NCBI RefSeq assembly: GCF_958450345.1
Contig: NC_088780.1
Location: forward strand, 29,101,667 to 29,165,666
Direction of reading: 5' to 3'
DNA from: Calliphora vicina
Taxonomy: Eukaryota; Arthropoda; Insecta; Diptera; Calliphoridae
DNA: 64,000 bases
Shown piece after piece: positions 32,601 to 38,412 of the stretch (the stretch's first letter is position 1; each line of letters starts with the position of its first letter). Made by a program: the position numbers and the translations under genes. The notes under the pieces are model-generated. The model was not told the origin of the DNA. It was given only the letters and a program-made list of their open reading frames with translations, and ran no database searches.

Positions 32601-34916
32601 TAGCGGTGTTGCGCTTTCAGTTAAGAGTCGATAAATTGAAAAAGTCACTTGACATTTCTGAACCCAAAAGTTCTTCACTAGAAAAGCCAATAATTTGATG
32701 GACACTTTAGATTTAGATGGCAAATCAGAAACTATCCATTTCGGATGTTTTCTCCCAAATACAACACTTTCTAACGAAAGTGTGTTGTCTTTGGACGTGC
32801 ACGTTAAAATTTTTCGTACCGGACCCATAAACAAATCCATCTGACACACTCCGAATTTCTCATACTTTCTGTCAGATATCGGCAGAATGAAAAAAGCATC
32901 TAGTCAATGAATGTATTGCGGGAGGTGTTAGCAAGTTTCATTGGTGGAATATTTCTGGTGGCAGTGAAATTTGTAAATTTTTTGCACCAGTTCTTAAACC
33001 TAAAATGTTGTATTATTTACCAATATTTCCTGTAAATGCAACTATTTAAATTTACGTTTTTGTTTTGTTTTAAAAAACATTAACTTTAATAAAAATCAAT
33101 TTAAATTCTCTTTAACATATTTGTGCATTAAATTAAAAATAAAATAATAATTGTGCTCTTGTTTGGAGTTAAAATGTGGAGGCAAATGAAAAATAAAAAA
33201 AAATAAAGAATTATACAACATGCAACACACTACTGCTGACAACAATTAAAGCTTTTTGAGAAACAATTTCATTTTAAAATAATAAATAAATAAATTGTGA
33301 AAGTATTTTATTTTTCAATTTCCTTTTAAGCAAAAAAGAGATTGATATTTTTGTTTATTGGCTGGATGGCTGGTTGGTATGAATAATGGAAATGTGGGTA
33401 TAAAAAGTAAAAGTTGTTAGAAGTAAATATGTATAAATAGTATTTAAATGTATATAAAGTGGTTATATAAATGTATGTGTAAGTATTTATATAGAGTTAT
33501 TGTTATATTTATATGTGGAAATATTTAAGTGGTGTTTTTTATATACAAACCGAGGTAGATTTCTTTTTTTGTTTGGTAAATATTAAAAGTCAAAAAAAAA
33601 AATGTTTGGTGTCGTTTTTTTTTTGGAAATTTTAAATATTTTACAAAAGTCTGTAAATTCTGCATACAATTTTTTTTTGGTTTAATTGGACGTTATCACA
33701 CAAGTTGTTAAATTGAACCATTGAAAATTAAACAAAATAAAAAACGTAAAACTTAATAAAGAAAACATAAAATTCAAAATCAAACTCAACACAAACAGAG
33801 TAAAAAGATCCGGAAGTAGACACAGAGTAAGTACACACACTACAAACGTGTTAAATAACTTGAATTTTCACTCAAAATGCTTAGGGTGTTTTTTTGTTAA
33901 GCATTCATTAGTCATTTTGTTTTCATTAACTACCTTAAGGCCATCGCCGCGATTGGAATCTTCACTACTGGTAAAGGTACTGCTGGTATCAATACCCGAA
34001 TCCTTGGTGGCAGAATCTTGGCTTCCCTGACGCTCACTGTCCCACTGGCGGGACCAGCTATTGGCATTGTCACTTAAACTACTATTATTAGTGGCAGTGT
34101 TGTTGGCGCCTAATTTGGCGCTGGTCAATATTGTGGCCACGCCCACATCCACCGCCGTCGAAGGTAGTATGGTGGTGACGGGCGGTAGTGACGTTAGACC
34201 TGGCACTAATGGATCATCATCGTCGTGTGCATCGAAACGTACCGTCTTCTTTATTCTGCGCTCGGTGAAGCGACGTGAATCTTGAGCTTTGTTCGACTGT
34301 GTTGAGCCAGGACTGGGAAACTCATCCAGATAACCATCGACTAAGCTGCGTTCACGACTTAAACTACGTGTGGCCCCTTCAGATGTTGATCCCGTTAACG
34401 ATGCCATAGTTGCACTACCGCCTATATAACGTTCATATATGGATGTGGCTGATGCCGAAGATTTTGAGCTCAAATGTGCTGTCTCGCTGCCTATAACAAT
34501 TTGTGGCTGTTTGTGGTTGTGCGTATAGTTGCTACTGCCAACACCTCTGGCGGCAGCAGTAGCCAAGGGTGGAGCTCTTCTAGTACCATAAAATATCTCA
34601 CCACCGCTTAGAGCAGCTGACAAGCCTCCTCCACCTCCACCTACACCTCTTAATCCTTCAATGCCCACCGTTTGCCGATCGTGATTGGAGCGATTAAATG
34701 TATTACGTTGTTGTACATCCAAGCGTGCTGTACGTGTTAGAGGATATTTTTCCAGTCTTTCACTATGCAAATCGTAACGATCACGATCTGCTGATGAATA
34801 CAAACGATTGCTGCTCGACAATCGATGGTAGTCGGTGCTATATGAGTTGCTTACACTTAAAAGATCACGTTCATTAAGACTTCGTTGCTGGCGCCAGGGT
34901 TCCACACGCAAAGATG
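2574..34916 (-). CDS. Rim: Rim, active-zone scaffold protein (partial, 13 exons)
   Basis: Rim is the presynaptic active-zone scaffold that links Rab3 vesicles, Unc13, RIM-BP and voltage-gated calcium channels. The join read here on the minus strand is 34916..33934, 27345..27093, 26827..26552, 20466..19772, 19702..19565, 19492..19358, 18741..18550, 10800..10678, 9840..9505, 8378..8023, 6873..3905, 3279..3157, 2745..2574. All junctions use GT..AG and all phases agree, giving about 2,250 codons. Domains seen, in order: PDZ (27.3-26.6 kb), C2A (19.9-19.4 kb), the RIM-BP ligand RQLPKVP (9505/8378), and the STSQLSATG and SSFTVNRSEE blocks that precede C2B. Family knowledge: full RIM also has an N-terminal zinc finger and a C-terminal C2B, both outside this window. 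Exons for isoforms may have been missed. Confidence 0.95.
2746..3156 (-). other. Rim intron
   Basis: A 411-bp AT-rich intron between two phase-1 junctions. Nothing else is recognisable in it. Confidence 0.8.
3157..3279 (-). CDS. Rim: Rim exon: DGSLSDTA ... STSQLSATG block
   Basis: The acceptor is caattag and the donor is CAG/gtaagc. Two bases complete a GAT codon, then the reading is GSLSDTAQDRKKG, SPKSGSGMGKK and SNSTSQLSATG. Vertebrate RIMs have the same order: a DGSxSDTA motif, a Lys/Arg-Lys stretch and STSQLS. This is one of the best-conserved linker blocks in the window and helps fix the gene identity. 123 bp, phase 1 to phase 1, so it could be skipped without shifting the frame. Confidence 0.9.
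3280..3904 (-). other. Rim intron
   Basis: 625 bp, AT-rich, with several AAAAGCTTT-like words. No other feature seen. Confidence 0.8.
3905..6873 (-). CDS. Rim: Rim giant low-complexity exon (about 989 codons)
   Basis: One open frame of 2,969 bp. The start is set by CAG/TAG at 6876-6871, the first AG after an AG-free, C/A/T-rich tract of about 180 bases. The upstream in-frame ATGs are therefore probably intronic. Both CAG/T and TAG/C keep the frame (exon start 6873 or 6870). The donor is GTCG/gtaagt. In order: SLPRNWRSYFGPN; a Gly-rich run; poly-Gln (about 6325-6380); a His-rich part; three Cys pairs (CSHC, CADPYC, CGEC); a better-preserved block around PSILKKPKIGIPTGRTPLDR; an Arg/Tyr/Asp-rich part; Ser/Gly/Asn/Thr-rich runs including poly-Thr; and an acidic, helix-like DWDAIDAMLDDDFSEYVD near the end. 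Mostly predicted disorder. Vertebrate RIMs have nothing this long here. Confidence 0.9.
6874..8022 (-). other. Rim intron with GT/CA-rich acceptor tract
   Basis: 1,149 bp. The part next to the big exon is C/A/T-rich on the transcript strand, with short CA runs (about 6930-6960 and 7250-7300) and no AG, consistent with a long AG-exclusion zone. The open frames it contains (up to 160 codons) are simple-sequence shadows. Confidence 0.8.
8023..8378 (-). CDS. Rim: Rim exon: VPQTSR ... SERPRG block
   Basis: The acceptor is aatcttgcag and the donor is CTCAG/gtgagt. It opens with VPQTSRSAMIRDRLGQE, so the Val-Pro completes the RIM-BP ligand begun in the previous exon. A Gly/Arg/His linker follows, then MESVVSVTSSSFSTQSERPRG. 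The Ser-rich run ending in QSERPRG is shared with vertebrate RIMs at the same place. It ends with two bases of a codon, completed by T or C of the next exon to give Ser either way. Confidence 0.92.
8379..9504 (-). repeat. Rim intron built of diverged T/A-rich tandem repeats
   Basis: This 1.1-kb intron is not random AT-rich DNA. Blocks such as TTTTTTCAACCTATAGATTT (about 8786 and 8945) and AATTTAAAGAGTTTGTTTTG (about 8851 and 9067) recur, interspersed with many ATTTATCACCAAAAA and AAAAAGCTTTTT variants. The spacing is irregular, about 160 to 215 bases. No exon is visible within it. Confidence 0.65.
9505..9840 (-). CDS. Rim: Rim exon: APGAQSGYF ... KKRQLPK
   Basis: Acceptor aactttag, donor AAG/gtgtgt, 112 codons, phase 0 at both ends. 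It reads APGAQSGYFRRNG, then a Ser/Gly/Tyr-rich part with SPRRGSLSPPEYRGHD, and ends SPKKRQLPK. The last five residues join VP of the next exon to make RQLPKVP, the position and form of the RIM-BP SH3 ligand in RIM proteins. Failure to splice would read VCIKLDN and stop. Confidence 0.93.
9841..10677 (-). other. Rim intron
   Basis: 837 bp, AT-rich, no second feature seen. Confidence 0.8.
10678..10800 (-). CDS. Rim: Rim exon: RRSRRDMSPQGRKR block
   Basis: Acceptor atatgtag, donor CAG/gtttga, 41 codons, phase 0 to 0. It reads IDLQERRSRRDMSPQGRKR, then MVARDYRTVSGIGQSYHNQ. Arg/Ser-rich; the exon could be skipped without a frameshift. Placed in Rim by phase, orientation and compositional continuity; a stand-alone match to other families was not recognised. 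Confidence 0.87.
10801..12573 (-). other. Proximal part of a 7.7-kb Rim intron
   Basis: AT-rich, with several AAAGCTT words up to about 11.35 kb. A region near 12.06-12.54 kb is less AT-rich and may be a further decayed retroelement, but I could not name it. Confidence 0.55.
12574..13283 (+). repeat. Dispersed hairpin repeat, family A copy 1
   Basis: It begins with a 9-bp-stem hairpin (TATGGTCGG, six-base loop, CCGACCATA). Unlike copies 2 and 3, the bases after the hairpin (ATATAACACTAAG) do not keep the sub-terminal ATACCCTACAC. The far end reads TGGTGTAGGGTATAA. The body holds three diverged units of about 150 bp that begin with TTTCGGAAG or TTTCGGAGG-like words, then a short CAGCCAGCCGACC run. 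No credible coding capacity. The layout resembles DINE-1/Helentron-associated elements (inference). Confidence 0.8.
13664..13910. mobile_element. Palindromic MITE, family D copy 1
   Basis: A 247-bp element with long terminal inverted repeats. The left end CACAGAGAAAACAGATTCGT mirrors the right end ACGAATCTGTTTTCTCTGTG. The arms continue through GATAGCAACCGAATTTGTTG. It is flanked by TA on both sides, the target-site pattern of Tc1/mariner-type MITEs. No coding capacity. Confidence 0.9.
14360..14415 (-). other. tRNA-like fragment (possible SINE head)
   Basis: On the minus strand there is a perfect T-arm: stem GCGGG, loop TTGGATT, stem CCCGC, followed by CAGAGAC. Upstream, CACCGACAGACTAGACGATA could be a worn D/anticodon region. 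No full cloverleaf or acceptor stem forms, so this is a tRNA relic or the head of a tRNA-derived SINE, not a functional tRNA. Confidence 0.4.
14425..14900 (-). repeat. Family A fragment split by a family D MITE
   Basis: On the minus strand, 14425-14558 and 14808-14900 carry family A body words (TGGGAGCCATGATCAATTAT, GACCGATCGTAATAAAA). The family D copy at 14559-14807 sits between them, giving a relative age order. Confidence 0.65.
14559..14807. mobile_element. Palindromic MITE, family D copy 2
   Basis: Same 250-bp palindromic element as at 13664, with arms ATTCGTGATAGCAACCGAAT and the matching reverse complement, somewhat diverged at the very ends. Flanked by TA. Confidence 0.85.
15010..15089. 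mobile_element. Short MITE, family S copy 1
   Basis: 80 bp from CATAGACAATAACT to GTTTATTCTATG. The inner words AACTGAGAGCCAAAAACCTA and CTCTCCTTCCGTTCTATG recur, inverted and with a longer middle, at 61386-61551. Looks like an internally deleted copy. Confidence 0.6.
15919..16856. mobile_element. TIR element of about 0.94 kb (family L)
   Basis: The left end has AACGCATGCGGAATGAAATT then GCAACAAAA. The right end has the reverse complement (TTTTGTTGCAATTTCATTCC, GCATACGTT). The arms match over about 30 bases with one mismatch. The interior has no transposase-like frame, so it is non-autonomous or gutted. Single copy in this window. Confidence 0.75.
17188..17822. mobile_element. Foldback-like composite, family C
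   Basis: Four related modules. Module 1 (17188-17387) starts CATAGAGAATAGACATAGAG and ends CGCTCTATGTTTCTCTATG, i.e. inverted ends. Module 2 (17395-17575) is an inverted copy with the same words. Modules 3 and 4 (about 17573-17700 and 17700-17822) are near-identical direct repeats of about 125 bp, each ending in GACAGGAGAGTTTCCGCT. The whole starts and ends with inverted copies of the same terminus. A shorter relative lies at 24155-24335. No credible coding frame. Confidence 0.8.
17823..18549 (-). other. Rim intron, AT-rich
   Basis: No further element recognised. Immediately downstream (in transcript sense) of the 18550 donor. Confidence 0.7.
18550..18741 (-). CDS. Rim: Rim exon: Ser/Asp-rich linker after C2A
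   Basis: Acceptor aaaatacag, donor GAG/gtaacc, 64 codons, phase 0 to 0. It reads LRSHDSSSRDVDIVILTPSD, then SDTMSEIDYISQRDGASISS and STPPPE. The SDxxMSEIDY segment resembles the SDSDISDYEVDDG region that follows C2A in vertebrate RIMs. Probable flexible, phosphorylatable linker. Confidence 0.92.
18742..19357 (-). other. Rim intron
   Basis: 616 bp, T/A-rich with a good polypyrimidine tract before 18741. Confidence 0.8.
19358..19492 (-). CDS. Rim: Rim exon: C2A C-terminal strands
   Basis: Acceptor atatctag, donor CTC/gtatgt, 45 codons, phase 0 to 0. It reads VTLWDYVRYGANDFIGEVVI, then LDDEADWYKLQPH. This is the second half of a C2 fold. The ending LDDExxWYKLQxH is diagnostic of RIM C2A. In the calcium loop the synaptotagmin D-x-D pair is D-Y-V, so one Asp ligand is missing. 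Confidence 0.96.
19565..19702 (-). CDS. Rim: Rim exon: C2A middle strands
   Basis: Acceptor attaaatag, donor GAG/gtaatt, 46 codons. It reads VFLLPDRGTKSKRRTKTLAN, then CEPRWGQTFVYTGLRR. The LPDRxxKSKRRTKT and EPxWxQTFVY motifs match the polybasic strand and following strands of RIM C2A. Known family role: phospholipid (PIP2) contact through this basic patch. Confidence 0.97.
19772..20466 (-). CDS. Rim: Rim exon: linker plus C2A N-terminal strands
   Basis: Acceptor catcttttag, donor AAAA/gtaagt. Starts with two bases completing Ala, then PLVDDLEIHRDKPSVLITSP (compare PSISVISPTSPG in vertebrates), a long Ser/Gly/Thr/His/Gln-rich insert, then IEGELQMKLGYDQTTLQLIV and RNPYAK. The GxLxxKLxYD start of C2A is clear. 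Loop 1 reads Q-T-G-I-A-R-N-P-Y where calcium-binding C2 domains have D...SDPY, so both loop-1 aspartates are replaced. The apparent upstream Met-start is intronic. Confidence 0.96.
20467..21239 (-). other. Start of 6.1-kb Rim intron
   Basis: AT-rich. From about 20830 to 21140 the words TTCGAAA and ATTCGAAA recur many times, suggesting a worn simple repeat. No gene seen. Confidence 0.55.
21240..21420 (+). mobile_element. Mariner transposase C-terminal relic
   Basis: Plus-strand reading RSMQNAL then, in the adjacent frame, IHMLPERLENIINNGQ. This matches the mariner C-terminus (LFRSMQxAL ... GIHKLPERWxKxxxxNG). Only the last 50 or so codons remain and the frame is broken. Confidence 0.65.
21540..21948 (-). 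pseudogene. Relic of a repetitive CxxC-type protein seen in arthropod genomes
   Basis: On the minus strand from 21948: MSSRKYKINPDHFCFICGK, then NLLHNFELMGVNISLKFTFY, and in shifted frames HVDFFPDNLGHMSDAHGERF, then YSWRLLL-like words. The order FCxxCGK ... LGxxMSLKxHFLxSHxDFFPxNxG ... SDEHGERFHQ is one I associate with a multi-copy uncharacterised arthropod protein, usually about 400 or more residues. Here the middle is missing and at least two frameshifts and a stop are present. Function unknown; family assignment is from memory and needs a search. Confidence 0.55.
23044..23780 (+). repeat. Dispersed hairpin repeat, family A copy 2
   Basis: Same hairpin start (TATGGTCGG...CCGACCATA), here followed by ATACCCTACAC, and the same GTGTAGGGTATAA far end. 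Compared with copies 1 and 3 the CAGC run is greatly expanded and about 100 bp downstream of it are missing. Confidence 0.85.
23598..23717. repeat. (CAGC)n microsatellite inside family A
   Basis: About 29 tetranucleotide units, mostly CAGC/AGCC with scattered AGCT and AACC variants. Translating it gives a spurious Pro-Ala-Ser-Gln repeat; it is not a gene. Confidence 0.95.
24155..24335. mobile_element. Family C relative
   Basis: Contains GTCAAAGACCTAACTCTGTT, GTGGTGAGAACGTATTAGG and TAGTTTCCGCTCTATGTG, the same words as the 17.2-17.8 kb composite, in one worn unit directly abutting the right end of family K. Confidence 0.65.
24336..25469 (-). other. Intron sequence, nothing recognised
   Basis: AT-rich, with a small stretch of better base balance near 25.2-25.35 kb in which I could not recognise any protein. 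Confidence 0.5.
25470..25641 (+). repeat. Family A fragment
   Basis: Carries ATGCTCGTTAAAGTGATTTC, GAACCGATCGCTATGAAATT and the far-end words CTATGGTGGTGTAAGGTATA. Both hairpin and middle are lost. Confidence 0.65.
26552..26827 (-). CDS. Rim: Rim exon: PDZ second half plus linker
   Basis: Acceptor ccccaaaag, donor AAAAG/gtatat. Joined to the previous exon it reads PG-DEIIKWNGHVLQNKSADEV then YDIIDESRLDAQVELVVSRP, the end of the RIM PDZ domain (compare GDEVLEWNG, EEVYNIILES, QVEIIVSRP). A Thr/Ala/Asn linker and VSSGGRYVQRK follow. The RIM PDZ is known to bind calcium-channel C-termini and ELKS-type proteins. Confidence 0.97.
27093..27345 (-). CDS. Rim: Rim exon: PDZ first half
   Basis: Acceptor caaataatag, donor CCAG/gtaata, phase 0 in and phase 1 out. 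It reads QPVNWQISADNTRMIGHMIL, then GEDILGLKVMGGQP, a Gly/His insert, and GAIVEKVKRGSVADIEGNIK. PVTWQ...RLIGRVIL, LLGLKVVGG (carboxylate-binding loop) and GAFITKVKKGSLADxxGxL are the vertebrate counterparts. The insert GGAGGGGG between strands is an oddity of this fly sequence. Confidence 0.97.
27346..28257 (-). other. Rim intron, proximal part
   Basis: T-rich, no element recognised. Confidence 0.6.
28258..28811 (+). repeat. Dispersed hairpin repeat, family B copy
   Basis: It starts with the end hairpin TATTCGGCTGTGTCGAAT. The middle has the short tetranucleotide run ACAGACGGAAAGACGGACAT. It ends ACTTATATATACCATTGCAC. The far end is worn and lacks the GAAGGGTAT motif. Confidence 0.75.
28812..30300. 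repeat. Unidentified repeat-like block
   Basis: From CAGTGGGGTAGAATCGCAAT onward the composition shifts, with GCGCTCGC and CCAGGGCCGG patches and short frames. CAGTG-type starts are common for DNA transposons, but I found no matching inverted end. At 30186-30252 it holds a copy of a short motif shared with 25.86 and 48.08 kb. Confidence 0.35.
30780..31130 (+). mobile_element. Mariner transposase C-terminal relic
   Basis: In plus-strand frames: MARYETVIFHHDNARPHVTI (the HDNARPH catalytic block of mariner), then LESFSSSAG (compare VLPHPPYSPD) and QSMQNTLSG (compare RSMQxALxG). Preceded by a jumbled copy of the YRPGQPKK(F/I) region. Broken frames; inactive. Confidence 0.75.
31980..32470 (-). 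mobile_element. Mos-type mariner relic, internally deleted
   Basis: Minus-strand words: LKVGEIVEAVGNSYGPVVSV, then LNDHLGMRK and SARC, matching the mariner helix-turn-helix region (EIAEEVGISYGSV..IL..LGMRKVSAR), followed soon by SPDLAPSDDLLF-like and NKWPGGKRFESN words from the C-terminal end (YSPDLAPSDFFLF, KGKRF). The central catalytic part is gone. Confidence 0.65.
32471..33933 (-). other. Rim intron with 86-codon frame of unknown meaning
   Basis: The minus-strand frame 32849-32589 is better balanced in bases than its surroundings and adjoins the mariner relic, but I recognise no domain. From 33.0 kb on it is plain AT-rich intron ending in a (CA)n-type tract near 33.83 kb. Confidence 0.45.
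33934..34916 (-). CDS. Rim: Rim exon: Ser/Arg/Gly-rich linker before PDZ
   Basis: Acceptor aaaatcttgcag, donor CTTAAG/gtagtt, 983 bp. Two bases complete a codon, then SLRVEPWRQQRSLNERDLLS, a Tyr/Arg/Ser region, a Gly run, FTERRIKKTVRFDAHDDDD, and DSGIDTSSTFTSSEDSNRGD at the end. It joins in phase 0 to QPVNWQ of the PDZ exon. The KKTVRF element fits a PP1-docking motif (inference). The Met start further upstream in the same frame is intronic. Confidence 0.93.
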
Positions 34917-35911
34917 CTGCAAGATTTTCAAGAGTTGAACACAAGAAAATAATAGTAGTTTTGTTGTTCATGTCATTACATTTCAATTGTTTGTTCTTTA
35001 TTTTTGGGACAGAGAAATTTTTATTACATGGGTTCTTGTTTTTTATTTTTTTAATTTTTTTGTTTCTTTATTGGTTGGGTTTTATTGGTATACATCCTCT
35101 CTTGGTAATTATTGAAATTTAATTGGTTGTTTGAGTTTGTGGTGGGATCAATGTTCTTAGGAGTTTTTTTGGGGAGTTTGATTTTAATACAAAAACAAAT
35201 TGTTGGAAATTTTATATTTAAAAAATGTAGGTTATACTTAAGTTATAAATATTTTGTAGTTATTTATTTCGTTATTTAAATAAAAAAAATTTTATAATGT
35301 CCAAAAAATATAATATTTTCTTAAATTTAAAATATTTATAAACTAATTTCCGTTTAACTGGAAAAAAGGTTAGCTGTCATATTGTGTGAAATAAACTATT
35401 TTACTTGTTAGGAATTGTAACTCATAACTCCAAACTAGAATGATTTCTGCTAATAGCCTTTACAGTTTGACAAGTTGAAAAATAAGCTATAATTTTATAA
35501 TGAAATGTCACTACTTCTTAACATACACTGACTGACTATGATAGACTAGAGTCTGTCTAATAATGACTTACTTATAACCTGATTTATAAGTAATTCTAAT
35601 GTGCAAATGAATGTGTAATTACAGCATATCTTGCTAAAATAATAAATACAATATTAGTTTTTATTGATATATCCCTACACTTTGTTAGTTATTTTATTGG
35701 CATCCAAGTAACTACTTTTTTAAGTGAATATCTGCAAGCGTATGCTACAAATATTTGCCTAAAATATTAGCTAACAATGTTTATGTTCATGATGTGAAAC
35801 ATATTATGATGGGAAAATATAGAAAAAATACAGCATGTCAAACTTTTTAGTTATTTATTAACAACGAAAATACTGAAAATAACATTAAAATAGGAAGAAA
35901 CTAAAATTAAA
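34917..35911 (-). other. Upstream intron, AT-rich
   Basis: No exon or element recognised. Begins with a C/T-poor tract before the acceptor. Confidence 0.6.
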
Positions 35912-35980
35912 GACAAGTAAGAAGTATAGTTGGGTTAGCCCGACCATATGATACCCTACACCGAGCGCAGAGGTTTGCTC
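35912..35980 (+). repeat. Family A hairpin-end fragment
   Basis: AAGTAAGAAGTATAGTTGGG followed by TTAGCCCGACCATATGATAC and CCTACACCGAGCGCAGAGG: a solo, mutated family A start. Confidence 0.65.
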
Positions 35981-36726
35981 ACTAAACACAACATATAGAG
36001 TAGTAGTATTCAAGGACATTGTTTGCTTAATAATCATCTCCCGTTTATTGCCTTTCTCAAAACTTTATGTTTAATTCAATGAGCGGCTTAAAATATCAAT
36101 ATATAAATAGATAAGAATAATTTACTTTTTAGTTTCATACTTGTAAAAAAGTTAGTTTAAAATATATATTTTTTTTGGACATTATATAAATTTTTTAAAC
36201 TTTGATATTATTGACCTTAAAAAAAAGTTTTGAAAGAGTTGTAAAATATTTATAAAATCATGCTAGAATAAGTTTTGGATCAAAATATACGAGAAATTAT
36301 GTTTTATCGTTAATGCATGATAAAATGAAAGACGGTTGGGCACCATCTATCATCTACATCAATATCCCGATATTGAAACAGACAATGCTTGACCAGATTC
36401 ATTTTAAAATAAATACTTATGAACCAACGATTCTTTCATGATTCCTTTGGGATGTATTTGTACTGCAATTTTTCTTATGATTATTATGTTATGATTGCAA
36501 CGATTCAATTTGGGAACCGAAACGTTACCCGACAAGACACTTTGGGGTAATTTAAAAAAATGTAAATTATTTGTCCGTATATATAAACTTAAAAAGTACA
36601 AATATCTTCCGTTTTTGATCCGTTTTCTAAACCAGAAGAAAGTAACAAATTCCATTTTCTTAATGCTTATGTCCTCCTATACGATTCGTTCATACATCAT
36701 TTTGCAATCAGACTAAATAAATATAA

Positions 36727-37810
36727 AACAAGTAAGAGAGCTATATTCGGCTGTGCCGAATCTTAGATACCCTTCACCAAATTATACTTAAAAATTATTA
36801 TTTTTAAATTTAAATTTTTTTTCGAAATTTTTTCTTTTCGAAATTGTTTTAAAAAGTTTTTTTTTAAATTTTTTTTAGATTTTTTTTTTTAAATTTTTAA
36901 AAAAATTTTGTTGGAAAAATAATTCATGTCAAAAAATTTTTTTGATGGAAAAAAAATTCGGGTTAAAAAATATTTTTCCCGATTTTGACCCATTGTAGGT
37001 CTAACTTAATATAGCTTTATATACATCATTGCAATGGACATTAAAATATCTATCATTAGATATCCATATTGTCTATATTAATGATTTAGTAATCCAGTTT
37101 AGATCATAAATAGGCCAAAAATCGAGGTTTTCACTGATTTTTCCTTATATGTATCTCAGCCATTTGTGAGCCGATCTTGTCGATTTTAAATTGCAACCGA
37201 GCCGAAAGAATTCCCGACATATTGATGTATGAATCATGTATGTGAGTTATTTAGGGGCAACGGAAAGTGGATTTCAACATACAGACGGACAGACGGACAT
37301 GGCTATATCGACTTCGCTACCTATGACGATCCAGAATATATGTATATGTGACTTATGAAAAGGTGACTTATGACTCAAAAAAGAAATTGCGAGAAACATC
37401 TGTAAAAGATAAACAATGCATTTCTTCAGTTTCTTAGTAGATTTGCTTTTGCATTATGAACAGTCATGCCCAAAAGGCAACCAAAACAGGCAAAAGAGCA
37501 TAAATGAGATAAGTTCGTGTGTGTATTCGCATGTGAATGGACAAACTTAGAGATGCTTACACAGAAATGACGAAATGGAGGAAACATGGAAGGCAAAAAG
37601 GCAAAGCAAGTTAGTTAGTTCTAGTTTTCACAAAGAGCGTCTCAAAAACTATCGAAACCAAAAAAAAAGTGGAAAACATTTTTTTGAGTCATAAGCCACC
37701 TTTTCATAGGGTCACATATACTTTGTGGGTTGGCAAATGAAAAATGTAGAAATTACAAACGGAATGACAAACTTATATATACCCTTGCCACTCATGGCGA
37801 AGGGTATAAC
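36727..37810 (+). repeat. Dispersed hairpin repeat, family B copy with nested MITE
   Basis: End hairpin ATTCGGC-TGT-GCCGAAT, then ATACCCTTCACCA. The tetranucleotide run is CAGACGGACAGACGGACATG and the far end is GGCGAAGGGTATAAC (GAAGGGTAT mirrors ATACCCTTC). A 378-bp MITE is inserted at 37343-37720. The next family B copy starts without a gap. Confidence 0.88.
37343..37720. mobile_element. MITE nested in family B (family Q)
   Basis: Left arm TGTGACTTATGAAAAGGTGA then CTTATGACTCAAAAAA. The right arm read in reverse is TGTGACCCTATGAAAAGGTG then GCTTATGACTCAAAAAA. The arms of about 36 bases differ at only a few positions. Flanked by TATA on each side (TA or TATA target duplication). No coding frame. 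Confidence 0.88.
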
Positions 37811-38412
37811 AAGTAGAAGAGCTATATTCGGCTGTGCCGAATCTTATATAGCCTTCACCAAATTATACTTCAAAATAAAAATTTTAAATATTTTTAGGTA
37901 AACAAATTTTATTTTTCTTTCCAGTTGTTTTTTTTTAATTTTTTGAAAAAAAAATTTTCGAATTGTTTTTTCAAATTAAAAAAAAAGGCAAAAAAATTCG
38001 GGTTAAAAAATAGTTTTTCCGATTTTCACTCATTGTAAGTCCAACTTACTATAGTCTTATATTCGTCATTTTTATTTTTTTTATGAGATTTGCGCCCCCT
38101 GTTGTGGGTTAGTGGAACTATTTTTAAGGATTCAAAAGACATTAATTGCATTAATTTTTGATGCAGAATCCATTGATGAAGTCAGATTTGCAATATATTC
38201 AACCGTTTTTGATCTACAGAAAAATGTGCTCAAAATCCGCGCCTTTAGGTGTGTTGAACCACCACAAGGAGTGAAAATTTCCAAAAAAAAGGACGCCATT
38301 ATTTTTATTTACTCAAAAACCTTCAGAAAAATGATGATACCCGCAAATCAAATTTCTGAAATTAACTCTAATATACATATATACCCTTTTAACGAAGGTA
38401 AAGGGTATAATA
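37811..38412 (+). repeat. Second family B copy, head-to-tail with the first
   Basis: Begins AAGTAGAAGAGCTATATTCG then GCTGTGCCGAATC and ends AACGAAGGTAAAGGGTATAA. Shorter middle, no tetranucleotide array. The 111-codon frame inside has no recognisable homology. Confidence 0.8.

Noticed and set aside
34917..34986. Met-start extension of the 34.9-kb Rim exon
   Set aside because: The extension is a T-rich tract leading to a good acceptor (aaaatcttgcag); it is intronic.
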